A stretch of 64,000 nucleotides of DNA, taken from assembly GCA_946481315.1 (NCBI GenBank), contig CAMLMH010000001.1:682001-746000 (forward strand). Reading direction: 5' to 3'. Position numbers and translations under genes: made by a program. Below, one piece after another: positions 44,920-54,080 of the stretch (within the stretch, counting starts at the first letter, position 1; each line of letters starts with the position of its first letter). This DNA comes from an uncultured Bacteriovorax sp. GTDB lineage: Bacteria > Bdellovibrionota > Bacteriovoracia > Bacteriovoracales > Bacteriovoracaceae. Below the pieces are notes generated by a model. The model did no database searches. It saw nothing but the letters and a program-made list of their open reading frames with translations, and was not told the DNA's origin.

Positions 44920-45912
44920 ATGAGTATCTTAATCACAGGCGGCGCTGGTTATATTGGTTCACATGTCGTGAGTATGCTGGGAGATGAAGGTCGGGAGTTA
45001 ATTATTCTCGATAATCTTTCTACAGGCAGAAAAGAAAACATTCTTCACGGAAAACTTATTCTGGGAGATGTTGGAGATGAAGCTTTGCTGGACGAAATTT
45101 TTAGCTCCAGAAAAATAGAGGCGGTTTTTCACTTTGCCGGAAGTATTGTGGTTCCGGAAAGTGTCGTTAATCCGATTGCATATTACATTAACAACACACT
45201 GAATTCTTTCAAACTTATCCGGGCTTGTTTACGTCACGGGGTAAACAAGTTTGTCTTCTCGTCCACCGCAGCCGTTTATGGAACTCCAGCAGAAGGGATT
45301 GCTTCGGAGGAGACACCAACATCCCCCATTAACCCTTACGGGCGTAGTAAGCTGATGACTGAATGGATGCTGGAAGATGTTTCCCGCGCGCATGATTTCT
45401 CCTACGTCGCTTTACGCTACTTCAATGTGGCCGGTGCTAGTCGTTCCGGGAAAATTGGTCAGTCCACTCCTAAAGCGACTCATTTGCTAAAGGCAGCTTC
45501 TGAGCTTGCTACAAAAAAGCGAGAGAGCATGTCCGTATTCGGTACTGACTATCCAACTAAAGATGGTACATGCATTCGGGATTATATCCATGTGGATGAT
45601 CTGGCACGGGCACACCTGGACGCTCTTCGCTACCTGGAAAAAAATAAAAAATCACAAGTTTTAAACTGCGGTTACGGCCGTGGTTTTACAGTACTTGAAG
45701 TCATTGACGCTGTTGAAAGAATTACTTCACAGAAGCTGAATGTAAAAAAAGATGAAAGAAGGGCAGGTGATGCCTGCATGCTAATTTCAAATGCAAAAAA
45801 AATTCGGGAGATTCTGGATTGGGAACCACGCTTTGATGATCTGACTTTTATTGTAAAGTCTGCAATTGAATGGGAAAAAAAATTACCCCAGGAGCAAGGA
45901 GAAGTATCGTGA
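44920..45912 (+). CDS. galE: UDP-glucose 4-epimerase
   Basis: Interconverts UDP-glucose and UDP-galactose (or the N-acetyl forms), supplying sugar nucleotides for the polysaccharide locus. The 330-residue extended SDR enzyme has the NAD-binding GGAGYIGSHV at its N-terminus, FVFSSTAAVYG, the catalytic NPYGRSK (Tyr-x-x-x-Lys) and RDYIHVDDLARAHL. The second ATG (44920) is better spaced from GAGG than the first (44917). Its last 4 bases overlap the GTG start of the CpsD-like gene, making it the first gene of the exopolysaccharide operon. Confidence 0.93.
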   Translation: MSILITGGAGYIGSHVVSMLGDEGRELIILDNLSTGRKENILHGKLILGDVGDEALLDEIFSSRKIEAVFHFAGSIVVPESVVNPIAYYINNTLNSFKLIRACLRHGVNKFVFSSTAAVYGTPAEGIASEETPTSPINPYGRSKLMTEWMLEDVSRAHDFSYVALRYFNVAGASRSGKIGQSTPKATHLLKAASELATKKRESMSVFGTDYPTKDGTCIRDYIHVDDLARAHLDALRYLEKNKKSQVLNCGYGRGFTVLEVIDAVERITSQKLNVKKDERRAGDACMLISNAKKIREILDWEPRFDDLTFIVKSAIEWEKKLPQEQGEVS

Positions 45913-46487
45913 TCGTTAACAAGACTCACAAAATTTCAGTCTGGGATACGAATCCAACTTCTACTATGTTGCAGAAAATTCATTATCGTTTTTTAACAAA
46001 AAAAATGCATTCATTGTCAGTTGTCTCGGAACACCGGCATGAAGGGAAAACTACTGTGTCAGTCTTGCTGGCCAGAGGATTGTCAGAAGTATACGGATTG
46101 AAAGTCCTGCTGATGGATCTCAATCCCGAAGGAGATGCTTTATTAAATCAGCATTTGAAAGACGCTGAAGCAGAGAATGGTATTATCGAAAACCATCAGT
46201 TTCCATTTGCTGTTTTTAGATTGAAAAACCTTAAAATAGACTGGGCCAAGAATATATTTGATGGAATGTATCTTAATCGTATGCTCAGTTATTTCACAAC
46301 TCAATACGATATGGTGATTGTGGATTCCATGAGTCACACCAATTTAAGTGACAATTTTCTTAAGATCAATACCGATTGCAATTTGATAGTGAGTACAGAT
46401 CGCACACTTCGCCAGCGAGAAAGTAAATTGACCAAAGAATTAATGCTAAATCGTAAACCAGTTCTGGGCGTAGTTTTTAACAAGTGA
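45909..46487 (+). CDS. CpsD-like ATPase (BY-kinase-type), no tyrosine tail
   Basis: The 192-residue protein resembles the cytoplasmic ATPase half of bacterial tyrosine kinases that control capsule polymer length: Walker A region SEHRHEGKTTVSVLLARGL, Walker A' KVLLMDLNP and YDMVIVDSMSH. The Walker A lacks the full G-x-x-x-x-GK pattern seen in most members. The chain ends at VLGVVFNK without the usual Tyr-rich cluster, so autophosphorylation on a tail is not possible. It starts at GTG 45909 (AAGGAG upstream), overlapping galE by 4 bases, and precedes wzz by 7 bases. Confidence 0.82.
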   Translation: MIVNKTHKISVWDTNPTSTMLQKIHYRFLTKKMHSLSVVSEHRHEGKTTVSVLLARGLSEVYGLKVLLMDLNPEGDALLNQHLKDAEAENGIIENHQFPFAVFRLKNLKIDWAKNIFDGMYLNRMLSYFTTQYDMVIVDSMSHTNLSDNFLKINTDCNLIVSTDRTLRQRESKLTKELMLNRKPVLGVVFNK

Positions 46488-46494
46488 AAATATA

Positions 46495-47715
46495 ATGAAA
46501 GAAAAAGTGTACATTCGTGAGTTTTTTGAACTCTTAATTCGCTATAAAAAACAACTTGTCGCGATTATGGTTTTATCAACCATGGGGCTGATCTCTTTAA
46601 GTTTTGTTCTTCCTAAAACATATCGTTCTGAGTTTGAGCTGACTATATACTCCCGCTATTTTAAAAATGCATTCATCAGTGAAGTCATTCCTGGTATGGG
46701 ATCAATGGCAGAAATGACTCAGACAGTAGATTCGATGGTTAAGGAAGTTATGAATGATCAGTTCATCGATGAACTGGGAAAAACATACAGGATCTATCCT
46801 GAGAAAATGACCGCCCAGGAACTGGCCAGAGAAAGAGAAAAACTTCGCGATCGTTTTGAAATGTTTTCTACCGGTGGGCAGTCATACAAAATGTCTTTTG
46901 CCCATAAGGATCCACAAATAGCTTATGATGTGACGATTAAGGTTATGAACACTGTACGTAATTATTTTATCGAAACCCGTCTGGAGACAATTGAATCAGC
47001 CAAGAGAACAATTCAAAAAAAACTGGAATCAGTTAATGTCACTAAACACATAAAAGACAACGATACTTATTCTACTGCACTGGCTGCTAAAAATCCGGAA
47101 GTTTTAAATTCTGAAATTCAAAAAATTAACCAGGATCTGGCAGCTCTAAAGATGCAGTTTAACAGTTCTCATCCCCGCATCGTTAAGCTGGAGCAGCGGC
47201 GTTCAACCATTATGAACTGGTTAAGCGAAATGAAAGATGACCGGGGAGCATACAAAGATTTCACTGATGCTCCCTTGCTTATGGCCAGCGATAACGAAAT
47301 TTCTGAAAATATTGCCTCAAAACTCTATGCTAAATTCAATGATATAAATATTGCACTGGATATCGAACGCAAAAGCTTACCAAGTTATATCGGTGTTATT
47401 CAGGCACCGCAGATGCCAACATCACCTCTGTTTCCAAAGAAAAGGTTGTTTGCCAGCTTGGGGTTTATGATTGGTTTAATTTGTTGTTTTGCTTACGTCT
47501 TCTTTTGTGAAGTCATGTCACTTGGTCCGGAAGAAAAAGCACGCACAATGGCCCTGGAACTTGGCGGTGAATACTTTGGAGTTCTTACTCATATTGATGA
47601 AAGAGAACTTATGTCAGAAAGAGAACTTGTTTTTCATGATGATCGGATAAAAGAAATAACTAATAGTCCTGATGTTGTTATTCATTTGAACGAAAATCTG
47701 GAAAGCACGGTATAG
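46495..47715 (+). CDS. Wzz-type polysaccharide chain-length determinant
   Basis: The 406-residue inner-membrane co-polymerase has two helices: about 20-39 (LVAIMVLSTMGLISLSFVLP) and about 320-343 (LFASLGFMIGLICCFAYVFF). A long coiled-coil periplasmic region lies between them. The proline-rich motif APQMPTSPLFPKKR before the second helix is typical of the family. It sets the polymer length with Wzy and, probably, the CpsD-like ATPase encoded just upstream. A cytoplasmic tail of about 60 residues is longer than in simple Wzz proteins but lacks an ATPase domain. Confidence 0.9.
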   Translation: MKEKVYIREFFELLIRYKKQLVAIMVLSTMGLISLSFVLPKTYRSEFELTIYSRYFKNAFISEVIPGMGSMAEMTQTVDSMVKEVMNDQFIDELGKTYRIYPEKMTAQELAREREKLRDRFEMFSTGGQSYKMSFAHKDPQIAYDVTIKVMNTVRNYFIETRLETIESAKRTIQKKLESVNVTKHIKDNDTYSTALAAKNPEVLNSEIQKINQDLAALKMQFNSSHPRIVKLEQRRSTIMNWLSEMKDDRGAYKDFTDAPLLMASDNEISENIASKLYAKFNDINIALDIERKSLPSYIGVIQAPQMPTSPLFPKKRLFASLGFMIGLICCFAYVFFCEVMSLGPEEKARTMALELGGEYFGVLTHIDERELMSERELVFHDDRIKEITNSPDVVIHLNENLESTV

Positions 47716-47720
47716 ACTTT

Positions 47721-49136
47721 ATGGATCAAAGCGGAGAGTTTCTAGTTGTTTTGCACCAATACATACTCTCGGCCTTGAGTTTGTTTTTTGTCTATTTTTC
47801 ATGGAGGGATCAAGCGGCAGGCACATTTGATCGTTTGTTGCGCATCTCATCTGCGGTGATTGTACCGGTACTTACCGGACTATTTATTGGTTTATTTTTG
47901 ATGTTTATGAATGAGTGGGGAGTTGAGAGTCTGTTTATTTCCTTTTCACTTGCTTTACTGATCACTCTTAGTATTTTTGATCCCAAATATGCAGTCTCTC
48001 TTTTCATTTTTATGCTTATTTCACGTCCATGGGAGTTCTATAAGAATGCACTGATGTCTTCCATGCCTCGGGACCTCTTTATACTTTGTCTTTGTAGTTT
48101 TATCGCTCAGAAAATAATCCGCCGACGTTATTACTTCCAGTGGAATTTTGCCAGTACGTTGATGTTTCTTTATGCCGCCTGGACATTTTTTTCTATCATG
48201 CCGTCGCACAATCCTGTTAAAGGACTCTTAACGTATGAAGATATTTTTATTAAGGGCGTAGTTGTATATTTTCTGATTGTAAATGTGGTTGATAAAAAAG
48301 AATACATTATGCCCATACAGTCTGCTTTGGTGTTAGGAATTACAGAAAAAGCTATTATGGCATTTTATAAATCACAAATCTTAAAGCAGGTTGCCGATGG
48401 AGAGCGGTTAACAGCAGTGGGAATACTCGAGAACTCCAATGATATTGCAGCTATAATGATTCTGGCCATTCCTTTCACACTTGCCTTTTTCAAAGACATT
48501 AAACCGTTTTTTCTAAAAGCTTTTCTCGCTCTTGTTGTTTTTTGTTTTTATTTTTTTCTTGTTTGGGAATCAAAGTCGCGTGGAGCTGTTCTAGCAATCG
48601 GAACTTTAATCATTGCCTGGCTTTGGCTAAAAGCAAAAAATAAAAAGCTGGCGAGCATGATTGTTGTAGGAGGTCTTGCTTTATCCATTACAGCGATTAT
48701 GAATATTGAGCGTAAGGCAGATGATATTGAAGGATCAACCAATAACAGAAAAATTTATTGGAATGCTGCTGTCAATATGGCCATACGAAACCCAGTCTTT
48801 GGTATCGGTTATGACAGTTATCCGGATCGGCTTTTTGAGTTCACAAACGGACATGTTGGAACTGAAGGAAGACACAAAACAGCTCACTCCACATGGTTGC
48901 TTGCACTGGCCGAAAGTGGAGTTATGGGGTTTATTTTTTATGCAGGTATCTGGATACTTACTTTTCGATCTGCCTGGAGGATGAAGGAATCCCATCCCGA
49001 ATTTATACTGGCACTACTCTCATACGGTACAGCTATCACTTTCTTGTCTCACACTTATATGCTTTACCCATATATTCTTCTTGGACTGATAGTTGCAGCA
49101 GGGCCATTTTATGAACTTAAAAAGGAGTACGCTTAA
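47721..49136 (+). CDS. O-antigen ligase / Wzy-type polymerase
   Basis: The 471-residue polytopic protein has about twelve membrane helices and a periplasmic loop with the Wzy_C/WaaL signature GRHKTAHSTWLLALAESGVMG, preceded by NPVFGIGYDSYP. It should polymerise or ligate lipid-linked oligosaccharide units on the periplasmic face. Wzz just upstream and a Wzx flippase in the same locus favour the polymerase (Wzy) role. No clear ribosome binding site precedes its ATG, so it may be coupled to wzz. The next gene starts on the base after its stop. Confidence 0.85.
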   Translation: MDQSGEFLVVLHQYILSALSLFFVYFSWRDQAAGTFDRLLRISSAVIVPVLTGLFIGLFLMFMNEWGVESLFISFSLALLITLSIFDPKYAVSLFIFMLISRPWEFYKNALMSSMPRDLFILCLCSFIAQKIIRRRYYFQWNFASTLMFLYAAWTFFSIMPSHNPVKGLLTYEDIFIKGVVVYFLIVNVVDKKEYIMPIQSALVLGITEKAIMAFYKSQILKQVADGERLTAVGILENSNDIAAIMILAIPFTLAFFKDIKPFFLKAFLALVVFCFYFFLVWESKSRGAVLAIGTLIIAWLWLKAKNKKLASMIVVGGLALSITAIMNIERKADDIEGSTNNRKIYWNAAVNMAIRNPVFGIGYDSYPDRLFEFTNGHVGTEGRHKTAHSTWLLALAESGVMGFIFYAGIWILTFRSAWRMKESHPEFILALLSYGTAITFLSHTYMLYPYILLGLIVAAGPFYELKKEYA

Positions 49137-50285
49137 ATGGAAACATTGCTTTTTATCCTGGCCTTGTTGATTACTTTCATTTACGTAGGCTATCCATTAT
49201 TCATTGTCCTATTGTCGTTACCCTTAGGACGCAGTCCCAAAAAAGATGATGATACTCTTCCTACAGTAAGCCTTATGATAGCCGCTTATAATGAAGAAGA
49301 ATCAATTGAGAAAAAAATAATTAATACCCTGGAGCTGGATTATCCCAGAGAAAAACTGGACATTGTCGTGGTTTCCGATGGTTCTACCGATCGAACTGAT
49401 GAGATTGTAGGACGATATCGCTTCAGAGGTGTTCAGCTATTCCGTGTCGAGGGGCGTGTTGGAAAAACCGAAGCACGAAATCAGGCAGTGCTGGCCAGTC
49501 GCAAAGAGATTATTATTTTCTCTGATGCTACGGCCATGTATCGTCCGGATGCTATCCGCAAATTAGTCAGAAATTTTGCTGATAAAAAAGTTGGAATGGT
49601 TAGCGGGAGACTAGTTTATACTCAGGAAAAAAGGGGGCCTATGAATTTTGCTACCCGTATCTACTGGGCTTATGAATCATTAATAAAAACCGCACAAAGC
49701 AGGCTATATTCACTGACCGGAAGTGTGGGCTGTATTAATGCTTTTCGCCGGCATCTTTATTATGTTCTTCCTTCCAATATCATCGAAGATTTTACCCAGC
49801 CTCTGATGATACTTGCACAGAATTATCGTGTAGTTTATGAATCAGAAGCAATTGCCTGCGAACGCAGTACTCAAGTTCCTGAGCAGGAATTTTCCATGCG
49901 TGTAAGAGTCATTCGCGGGGGAATGAAAGGATTTATCTACGCTTTACGACACCTGCAGATTAAAAATCATCAGGCAGCTCTTCTCCAGCTTTTTTTTCAT
50001 AAAGTTTTACGCTGGCTTTTACCACTTTTTCTGATTCAGTTTTTCCTGGTTAATATTGTTTGCTTTCTCACTCTTGATTCTTTGACCATAGATCTGATGA
50101 TGATCGGCCAGTTTACTTTTTATTTTCTTGCAACTCTTGGCCTTTATACGCGGCTCCCTGGTCTTTTTGGCAAAGCTCTTGCTTTTCCAACCTATTTCGT
50201 AGTTGTCAATGCAGCCAGCCTACGGGCACTTTACCTGACTTTGACAGCTGAGCTCGAAGCGACCTGGGAAACAAATGTCTATTAG
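49137..50285 (+). CDS. Membrane-bound family 2 glycosyltransferase
   Basis: The 382-residue protein has an N-terminal helix, a GT-A catalytic domain (VSLMIAAYNEEESIEKKI, IVVVSDGSTDRTDEI, IIIFSDATAMYRPDAI with a D-A-T variant of the metal-binding D-x-D, and ITYPE-like IIEDFTQPL) and three C-terminal membrane helices. It resembles hyaluronan or poly-GlcNAc synthase-like GT2 enzymes. It may start or extend the repeat unit on a lipid carrier at the cytoplasmic face. The ATG directly abuts the wzy stop codon. Confidence 0.88.
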   Translation: METLLFILALLITFIYVGYPLFIVLLSLPLGRSPKKDDDTLPTVSLMIAAYNEEESIEKKIINTLELDYPREKLDIVVVSDGSTDRTDEIVGRYRFRGVQLFRVEGRVGKTEARNQAVLASRKEIIIFSDATAMYRPDAIRKLVRNFADKKVGMVSGRLVYTQEKRGPMNFATRIYWAYESLIKTAQSRLYSLTGSVGCINAFRRHLYYVLPSNIIEDFTQPLMILAQNYRVVYESEAIACERSTQVPEQEFSMRVRVIRGGMKGFIYALRHLQIKNHQAALLQLFFHKVLRWLLPLFLIQFFLVNIVCFLTLDSLTIDLMMIGQFTFYFLATLGLYTRLPGLFGKALAFPTYFVVVNAASLRALYLTLTAELEATWETNVY

Positions 50286-50293
50286 GAGAGAAC

Positions 50294-51508
50294 ATGAAAA
50301 AATGCCTGTGGGTTGTTCCTAAACTGATTTTTCCTGTATCTGACGGCGCTCGTGTGGCCAATCAGTCACTATTGCGCTCTATTCGGCCGCATTTTGAACG
50401 ATTAGATATAATTGTTTATCGCGAAGAGGATGAAAAAGATCTTCACCTGGATCAATATCAGGAGAATTTTCGCCCCGATCAAATTCATATTCTTCCAAAA
50501 CCAAAAACAAAAGGGAAACTGAGAAAGTTTCTGGCCTTGACCTATAATTTTCTAAAAGACCCATCTTTACCCGTAACTGCCGGGCATTTTTCTACATCGT
50601 TTTGTCAGCGAGAAATCCGGAGGATTCTTCAGGATCATGAGTATGATTTACTTGTCTTCGACGGACTTCATCCCTTTAGTGCATTTTTGCAGTTGGATAA
50701 AGAAGGGCTTTTACCAGCTTTCGTTTATCGAGCACATAATGTTGAGCAAGATTTGTGGATGACAGCTGCCAGAAAAACGAATAATCCGCTGAAACGTCTT
50801 CTTCTTATCTGGCAGGGGCATAAAATGGCTTGCCTCGAAAAAATGATCATTAATAAAGCTAAAAGAGTTTGGGCCATCGCCACCGAGGATTCTAAGCGTT
50901 TTAGTGAATTGACTGGACGGAAAGATATTGATCATGTTCCTGTAGGTCTAAACTTTGTACGCGAAAAAGTATTCGTTCCAAGTCCGGTTCGTTCTCAAAA
51001 AATAAAACTATTGTTTGTCGGAAAACTCGATTGGGCACCTAATAAAGATGGTCTTCGCTGGTTTCTGCACGAAGTATGGCCTTTTGTGAATCATCAGAAG
51101 CTGGAATTAAAAATTGTAGGAGGAGGAGAAGCTTCCTGGACGGAGCCTTTTTATTGCTACCCCGGCATTAGGTTTCTGGGTTATGTGAAAGATCTGGAAG
51201 AACTTTACGCTGATTGTGATTATAGTATTATTCCTATTCGCTTCGGGTCGGGAACAAGAATAAAAGTTATAGAAAGTATATCAAAGGGAGTACCGGTTAT
51301 TTCTACCCCGATGGGTGTGCAGGGTAGTGGGCTGGAAGATCACGAATATATCAAGGCTACCGATGCTGCAGAATGGATACGCGCTCTTAATCAGCTGGAG
51401 CCTGAGGCTTCACGCGAAAAAGCGAGACTGGCCTTCGATAAATTTGAGCAAACGTATAGTCCCGAAATGATCGGACAGAATGCTTATCTTTCTTTGCAGG
51501 AAGTTTAA
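50294..51508 (+). CDS. GT-B fold glycosyltransferase (family 4 like)
   Basis: The 404-residue cytoplasmic protein has the two Rossmann lobes of GT-B enzymes. The second lobe shows LLFVGKLDWAPNKDGLRWF, a LELKIVGGGEAS strand, and the sugar-nucleotide-binding FGSGTRIKVIESISKGVPVISTP. AGGAGAG lies about 5 bases before the ATG. It adds a sugar to the growing repeat unit; donor and linkage cannot be read. Its stop directly abuts the stop of the convergent gene at 51509. Confidence 0.88.
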   Translation: MKKCLWVVPKLIFPVSDGARVANQSLLRSIRPHFERLDIIVYREEDEKDLHLDQYQENFRPDQIHILPKPKTKGKLRKFLALTYNFLKDPSLPVTAGHFSTSFCQREIRRILQDHEYDLLVFDGLHPFSAFLQLDKEGLLPAFVYRAHNVEQDLWMTAARKTNNPLKRLLLIWQGHKMACLEKMIINKAKRVWAIATEDSKRFSELTGRKDIDHVPVGLNFVREKVFVPSPVRSQKIKLLFVGKLDWAPNKDGLRWFLHEVWPFVNHQKLELKIVGGGEASWTEPFYCYPGIRFLGYVKDLEELYADCDYSIIPIRFGSGTRIKVIESISKGVPVISTPMGVQGSGLEDHEYIKATDAAEWIRALNQLEPEASREKARLAFDKFEQTYSPEMIGQNAYLSLQEV

Positions 51509-52645
51509 TTAAACTTCTACCTGATAACAAGCCTGTGTTTTGACTGCCCATTTGCCGGGAGAAAAGCGCATTTCGACTTGTGATGCTTCTTGCTGAGCAT
51601 TTTCTTTCCATTGACCGACATTTTTTAAGGCTTCCCAGAGAGCTGTTGACCAAATTTCACTGTCCGAAGAAGCACATATATACCCATTGTGATTGTGTTT
51701 AATCAGACTGCTGATTGCGCCGACATCGTTGGCCAGCACTGGAACACCGGAAGCTAGTGATTCAATAAGGGTCATCGGCAATCCTTCGGTCAGGCTGGGT
51801 AAAATCAGAAGATCTGAGTGAATGTAAAATTCAGAAGGATCAGGAACATGTCCATACATCTTTACTTTTCCGTAGAGATGATTGTCCATAATGATTTGTT
51901 CTATATGTGCCCGTAATGGACCATCTCCCACAATAGTCAGTTCGAAGCGGTCGCGATAAATAAGGCTGGCCCAGCATTTGAGGAACAGATCCAGCCCTTT
52001 TTCCGGGCTCAATCTCCCCACATAGAGTAATTTCAATGTCTCTTCAGAAAACTGATAAAGCATAGCTTTTCGCATTTCTCTGATTTTAGCGCTGTTTTTA
52101 AATGAAAGCATATTATCAATAACGGATATCTTCCTGTAAGGGTGTAATTCCTGAAGCAATTCTTCTTTCATTTTATGAGAGACAGCAATTACCCTATTAC
52201 AGGTTTTCATCACATTGAAAGCAGCCTGTTCATAAAGGCGTACCTGCCAAGAGTGTCCAGTGTTACCGTGATGAGTATGAATATGATGATATTTGCCTTT
52301 TACTATTGAACAGGCAATAAGTGCTTTAAAACCATGACTATGGAAAACGAGCTGGCCTGGTTTTTCGTTTTTTAAAAAACGTTCTAGTTCTTCTTTCATA
52401 CGAAATGGCAGCAGCAAATCAAAGGCCCGATTAGAATCCACAATTATTCTTTTTATCTTTTCCGGGATTATTCGGGCAAATTCATCTGCAAAATGCGGTG
52501 CTCTGGTTTCCCGGATGATGATCAAAATGGGATCCAGCCCAATATCATGGAGGGCTGTCAAACCTGTTTGAACTACTTTTTCAGCTCCAGAGATTATTCC
52601 CGGAGCAATAACATGAATAGGTCGAGCTCTTTTTTTATACTTCAT
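51509..52645 (-). CDS. GT-B fold glycosyltransferase (family 4)
   Basis: The 378-residue protein has an N-terminal GPGIISGAEK-like start (IHVIAPGIISGAEKVVQTG), VIAVSHKMKEEL, LLYVGRLSPEKGLDLFLK and LPSLTEGLPMTLIESLASG, the E-x(7)-E nucleotide-sugar motif of family 4 retaining enzymes. It acts in the cytoplasm on the lipid-linked repeat unit. It is on the opposite strand to most of the locus, overlaps the upstream flippase gene by 11 bases, and ends exactly where the 50294-51508 gene ends. Confidence 0.9.
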   Translation of the reverse strand: MKYKKRARPIHVIAPGIISGAEKVVQTGLTALHDIGLDPILIIIRETRAPHFADEFARIIPEKIKRIIVDSNRAFDLLLPFRMKEELERFLKNEKPGQLVFHSHGFKALIACSIVKGKYHHIHTHHGNTGHSWQVRLYEQAAFNVMKTCNRVIAVSHKMKEELLQELHPYRKISVIDNMLSFKNSAKIREMRKAMLYQFSEETLKLLYVGRLSPEKGLDLFLKCWASLIYRDRFELTIVGDGPLRAHIEQIIMDNHLYGKVKMYGHVPDPSEFYIHSDLLILPSLTEGLPMTLIESLASGVPVLANDVGAISSLIKHNHNGYICASSDSEIWSTALWEALKNVGQWKENAQQEASQVEMRFSPGKWAVKTQACYQVEV

Positions 52646-54080
52646 AATTTGTTTCCATCAATTCAACAGGTTTAAACACTTTGATGAGCTGGATGAACCC
52701 AATGTAAACGAGTGCGTACAGTGGGGCTAAAACAAGAAACCACATTTGCTCCGTCTTAAATATAGGCTTGAGCCCATAACAAGTTAGTGCAAGTATGCAG
52801 TTGACTGCAGTGAAAAAGGACAGGTCGCGAAAATTTATAATTGAGAGAACACTATGTTTCATCACTCTGGCAGAAAAAAACAGACCAGGAATTTTTGGGG
52901 CGAACATAAAGGCCATGGAAGAAATCAGTGCACCCAGCGGACCAAATACTCCGGTAAAGAAATAAACTATAGCGATAGAGAGAGGGGTAATAAGTAAGTA
53001 AATTTTAAGTACCCATTTAGAATCACCGGTTGCTCTGGCAACAGCATCATGAGGTATGATAAAGGCCAGGTAAGTCAATGCATAAAATTGCAGATAGCGT
53101 GCCGACTCGATGTAGGTTTTGGTAAAAAGAATTTCAATGATAGGTCGACTGAAAATGATGAGACCAAAGACGGCTGGAATCATCAGATAAGCAATATCTT
53201 TCTGAGCTTTACGGTAAGCAAAAACCATTTCAGAGAAATGATCATGATGAAAGGCAGTTGATAATCGGGGAATAAGGACTTTTGAAACCGACATTTCCAG
53301 AAGATAGAGCGGAGGAACCAGCAAGCATCCCATTGAATAGAAGGCAAACTGATCTGTGCTCAACTGAGAAGAAAGTAAAAGCATATCAACTCTCTCCAGG
53401 AAAAAACCCAGGGCACCCGCAAGTGAAAGTGGAGCACAATACTTCCATACTGCTGCAATTCTCGAACGATTAATTCTCAGGCTGAAAATATTTTCTTTTT
53501 TTCCCAGAACAACCGCAATGATTACCTTTAGAACAAATAATATTGTGAAGCCCCAGAAAGCGACATCAATATGCCGATAAAAATACACTAGCCCTACGAT
53601 GAGTAAGGCTTTTAGAATTTCGAAACCGCCGTTGAATAAACTCCCAGAAATGCCCTTTCCTTTAGCGATGAGATATTCTCCCAAAAAAGATCCAGGAGCT
53701 GCAGTAATCGCTGAAAGAAGCAACAATATAGTTTGTTCTTCTGACAATGAAATCATATGTGCAATCTGCCACGAAAAGAAGACCCCAATGAGTGCACTTC
53801 CAATAGACAAAATCAGGCTCAGTAACCAGGCCTGCTCAATACTTTCCCGGGAATTTTCTTTTTTCCCGACCCAGTAATAAACAGAATATAATGGTCCTCC
53901 TGCAAGTGATAAATAAGTGATAGAGTGAGCATACAAAAAAAAGATTTTGTAAATACCTATATCATGTGGTGACAATAGTCTTACCAGAATGATAGGCAAA
54001 AAAAGATTAGATAATGCCGAGAGAATACTCACCAGGAACACCGGCCAGTGTCCATGTTTGAGGGCCCTTAATGTCATCAT
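52635..54080 (-). CDS. Wzx-type lipid-linked oligosaccharide flippase
   Basis: The 481-residue protein has about twelve to fourteen membrane helices and the MATE-like polysaccharide flippase pattern: an N-terminal LSNLFLPIILVRLLSPHDIGIYKI, charged residues within early helices, and a repeated second half. It should move undecaprenyl-linked repeat units to the periplasmic side for Wzy. It is translationally coupled to both flanking glycosyltransferase genes (overlaps of 4 and 11 bases). Confidence 0.9.
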   Translation of the reverse strand: MMTLRALKHGHWPVFLVSILSALSNLFLPIILVRLLSPHDIGIYKIFFLYAHSITYLSLAGGPLYSVYYWVGKKENSRESIEQAWLLSLILSIGSALIGVFFSWQIAHMISLSEEQTILLLLSAITAAPGSFLGEYLIAKGKGISGSLFNGGFEILKALLIVGLVYFYRHIDVAFWGFTILFVLKVIIAVVLGKKENIFSLRINRSRIAAVWKYCAPLSLAGALGFFLERVDMLLLSSQLSTDQFAFYSMGCLLVPPLYLLEMSVSKVLIPRLSTAFHHDHFSEMVFAYRKAQKDIAYLMIPAVFGLIIFSRPIIEILFTKTYIESARYLQFYALTYLAFIIPHDAVARATGDSKWVLKIYLLITPLSIAIVYFFTGVFGPLGALISSMAFMFAPKIPGLFFSARVMKHSVLSIINFRDLSFFTAVNCILALTCYGLKPIFKTEQMWFLVLAPLYALVYIGFIQLIKVFKPVELMETNYEV

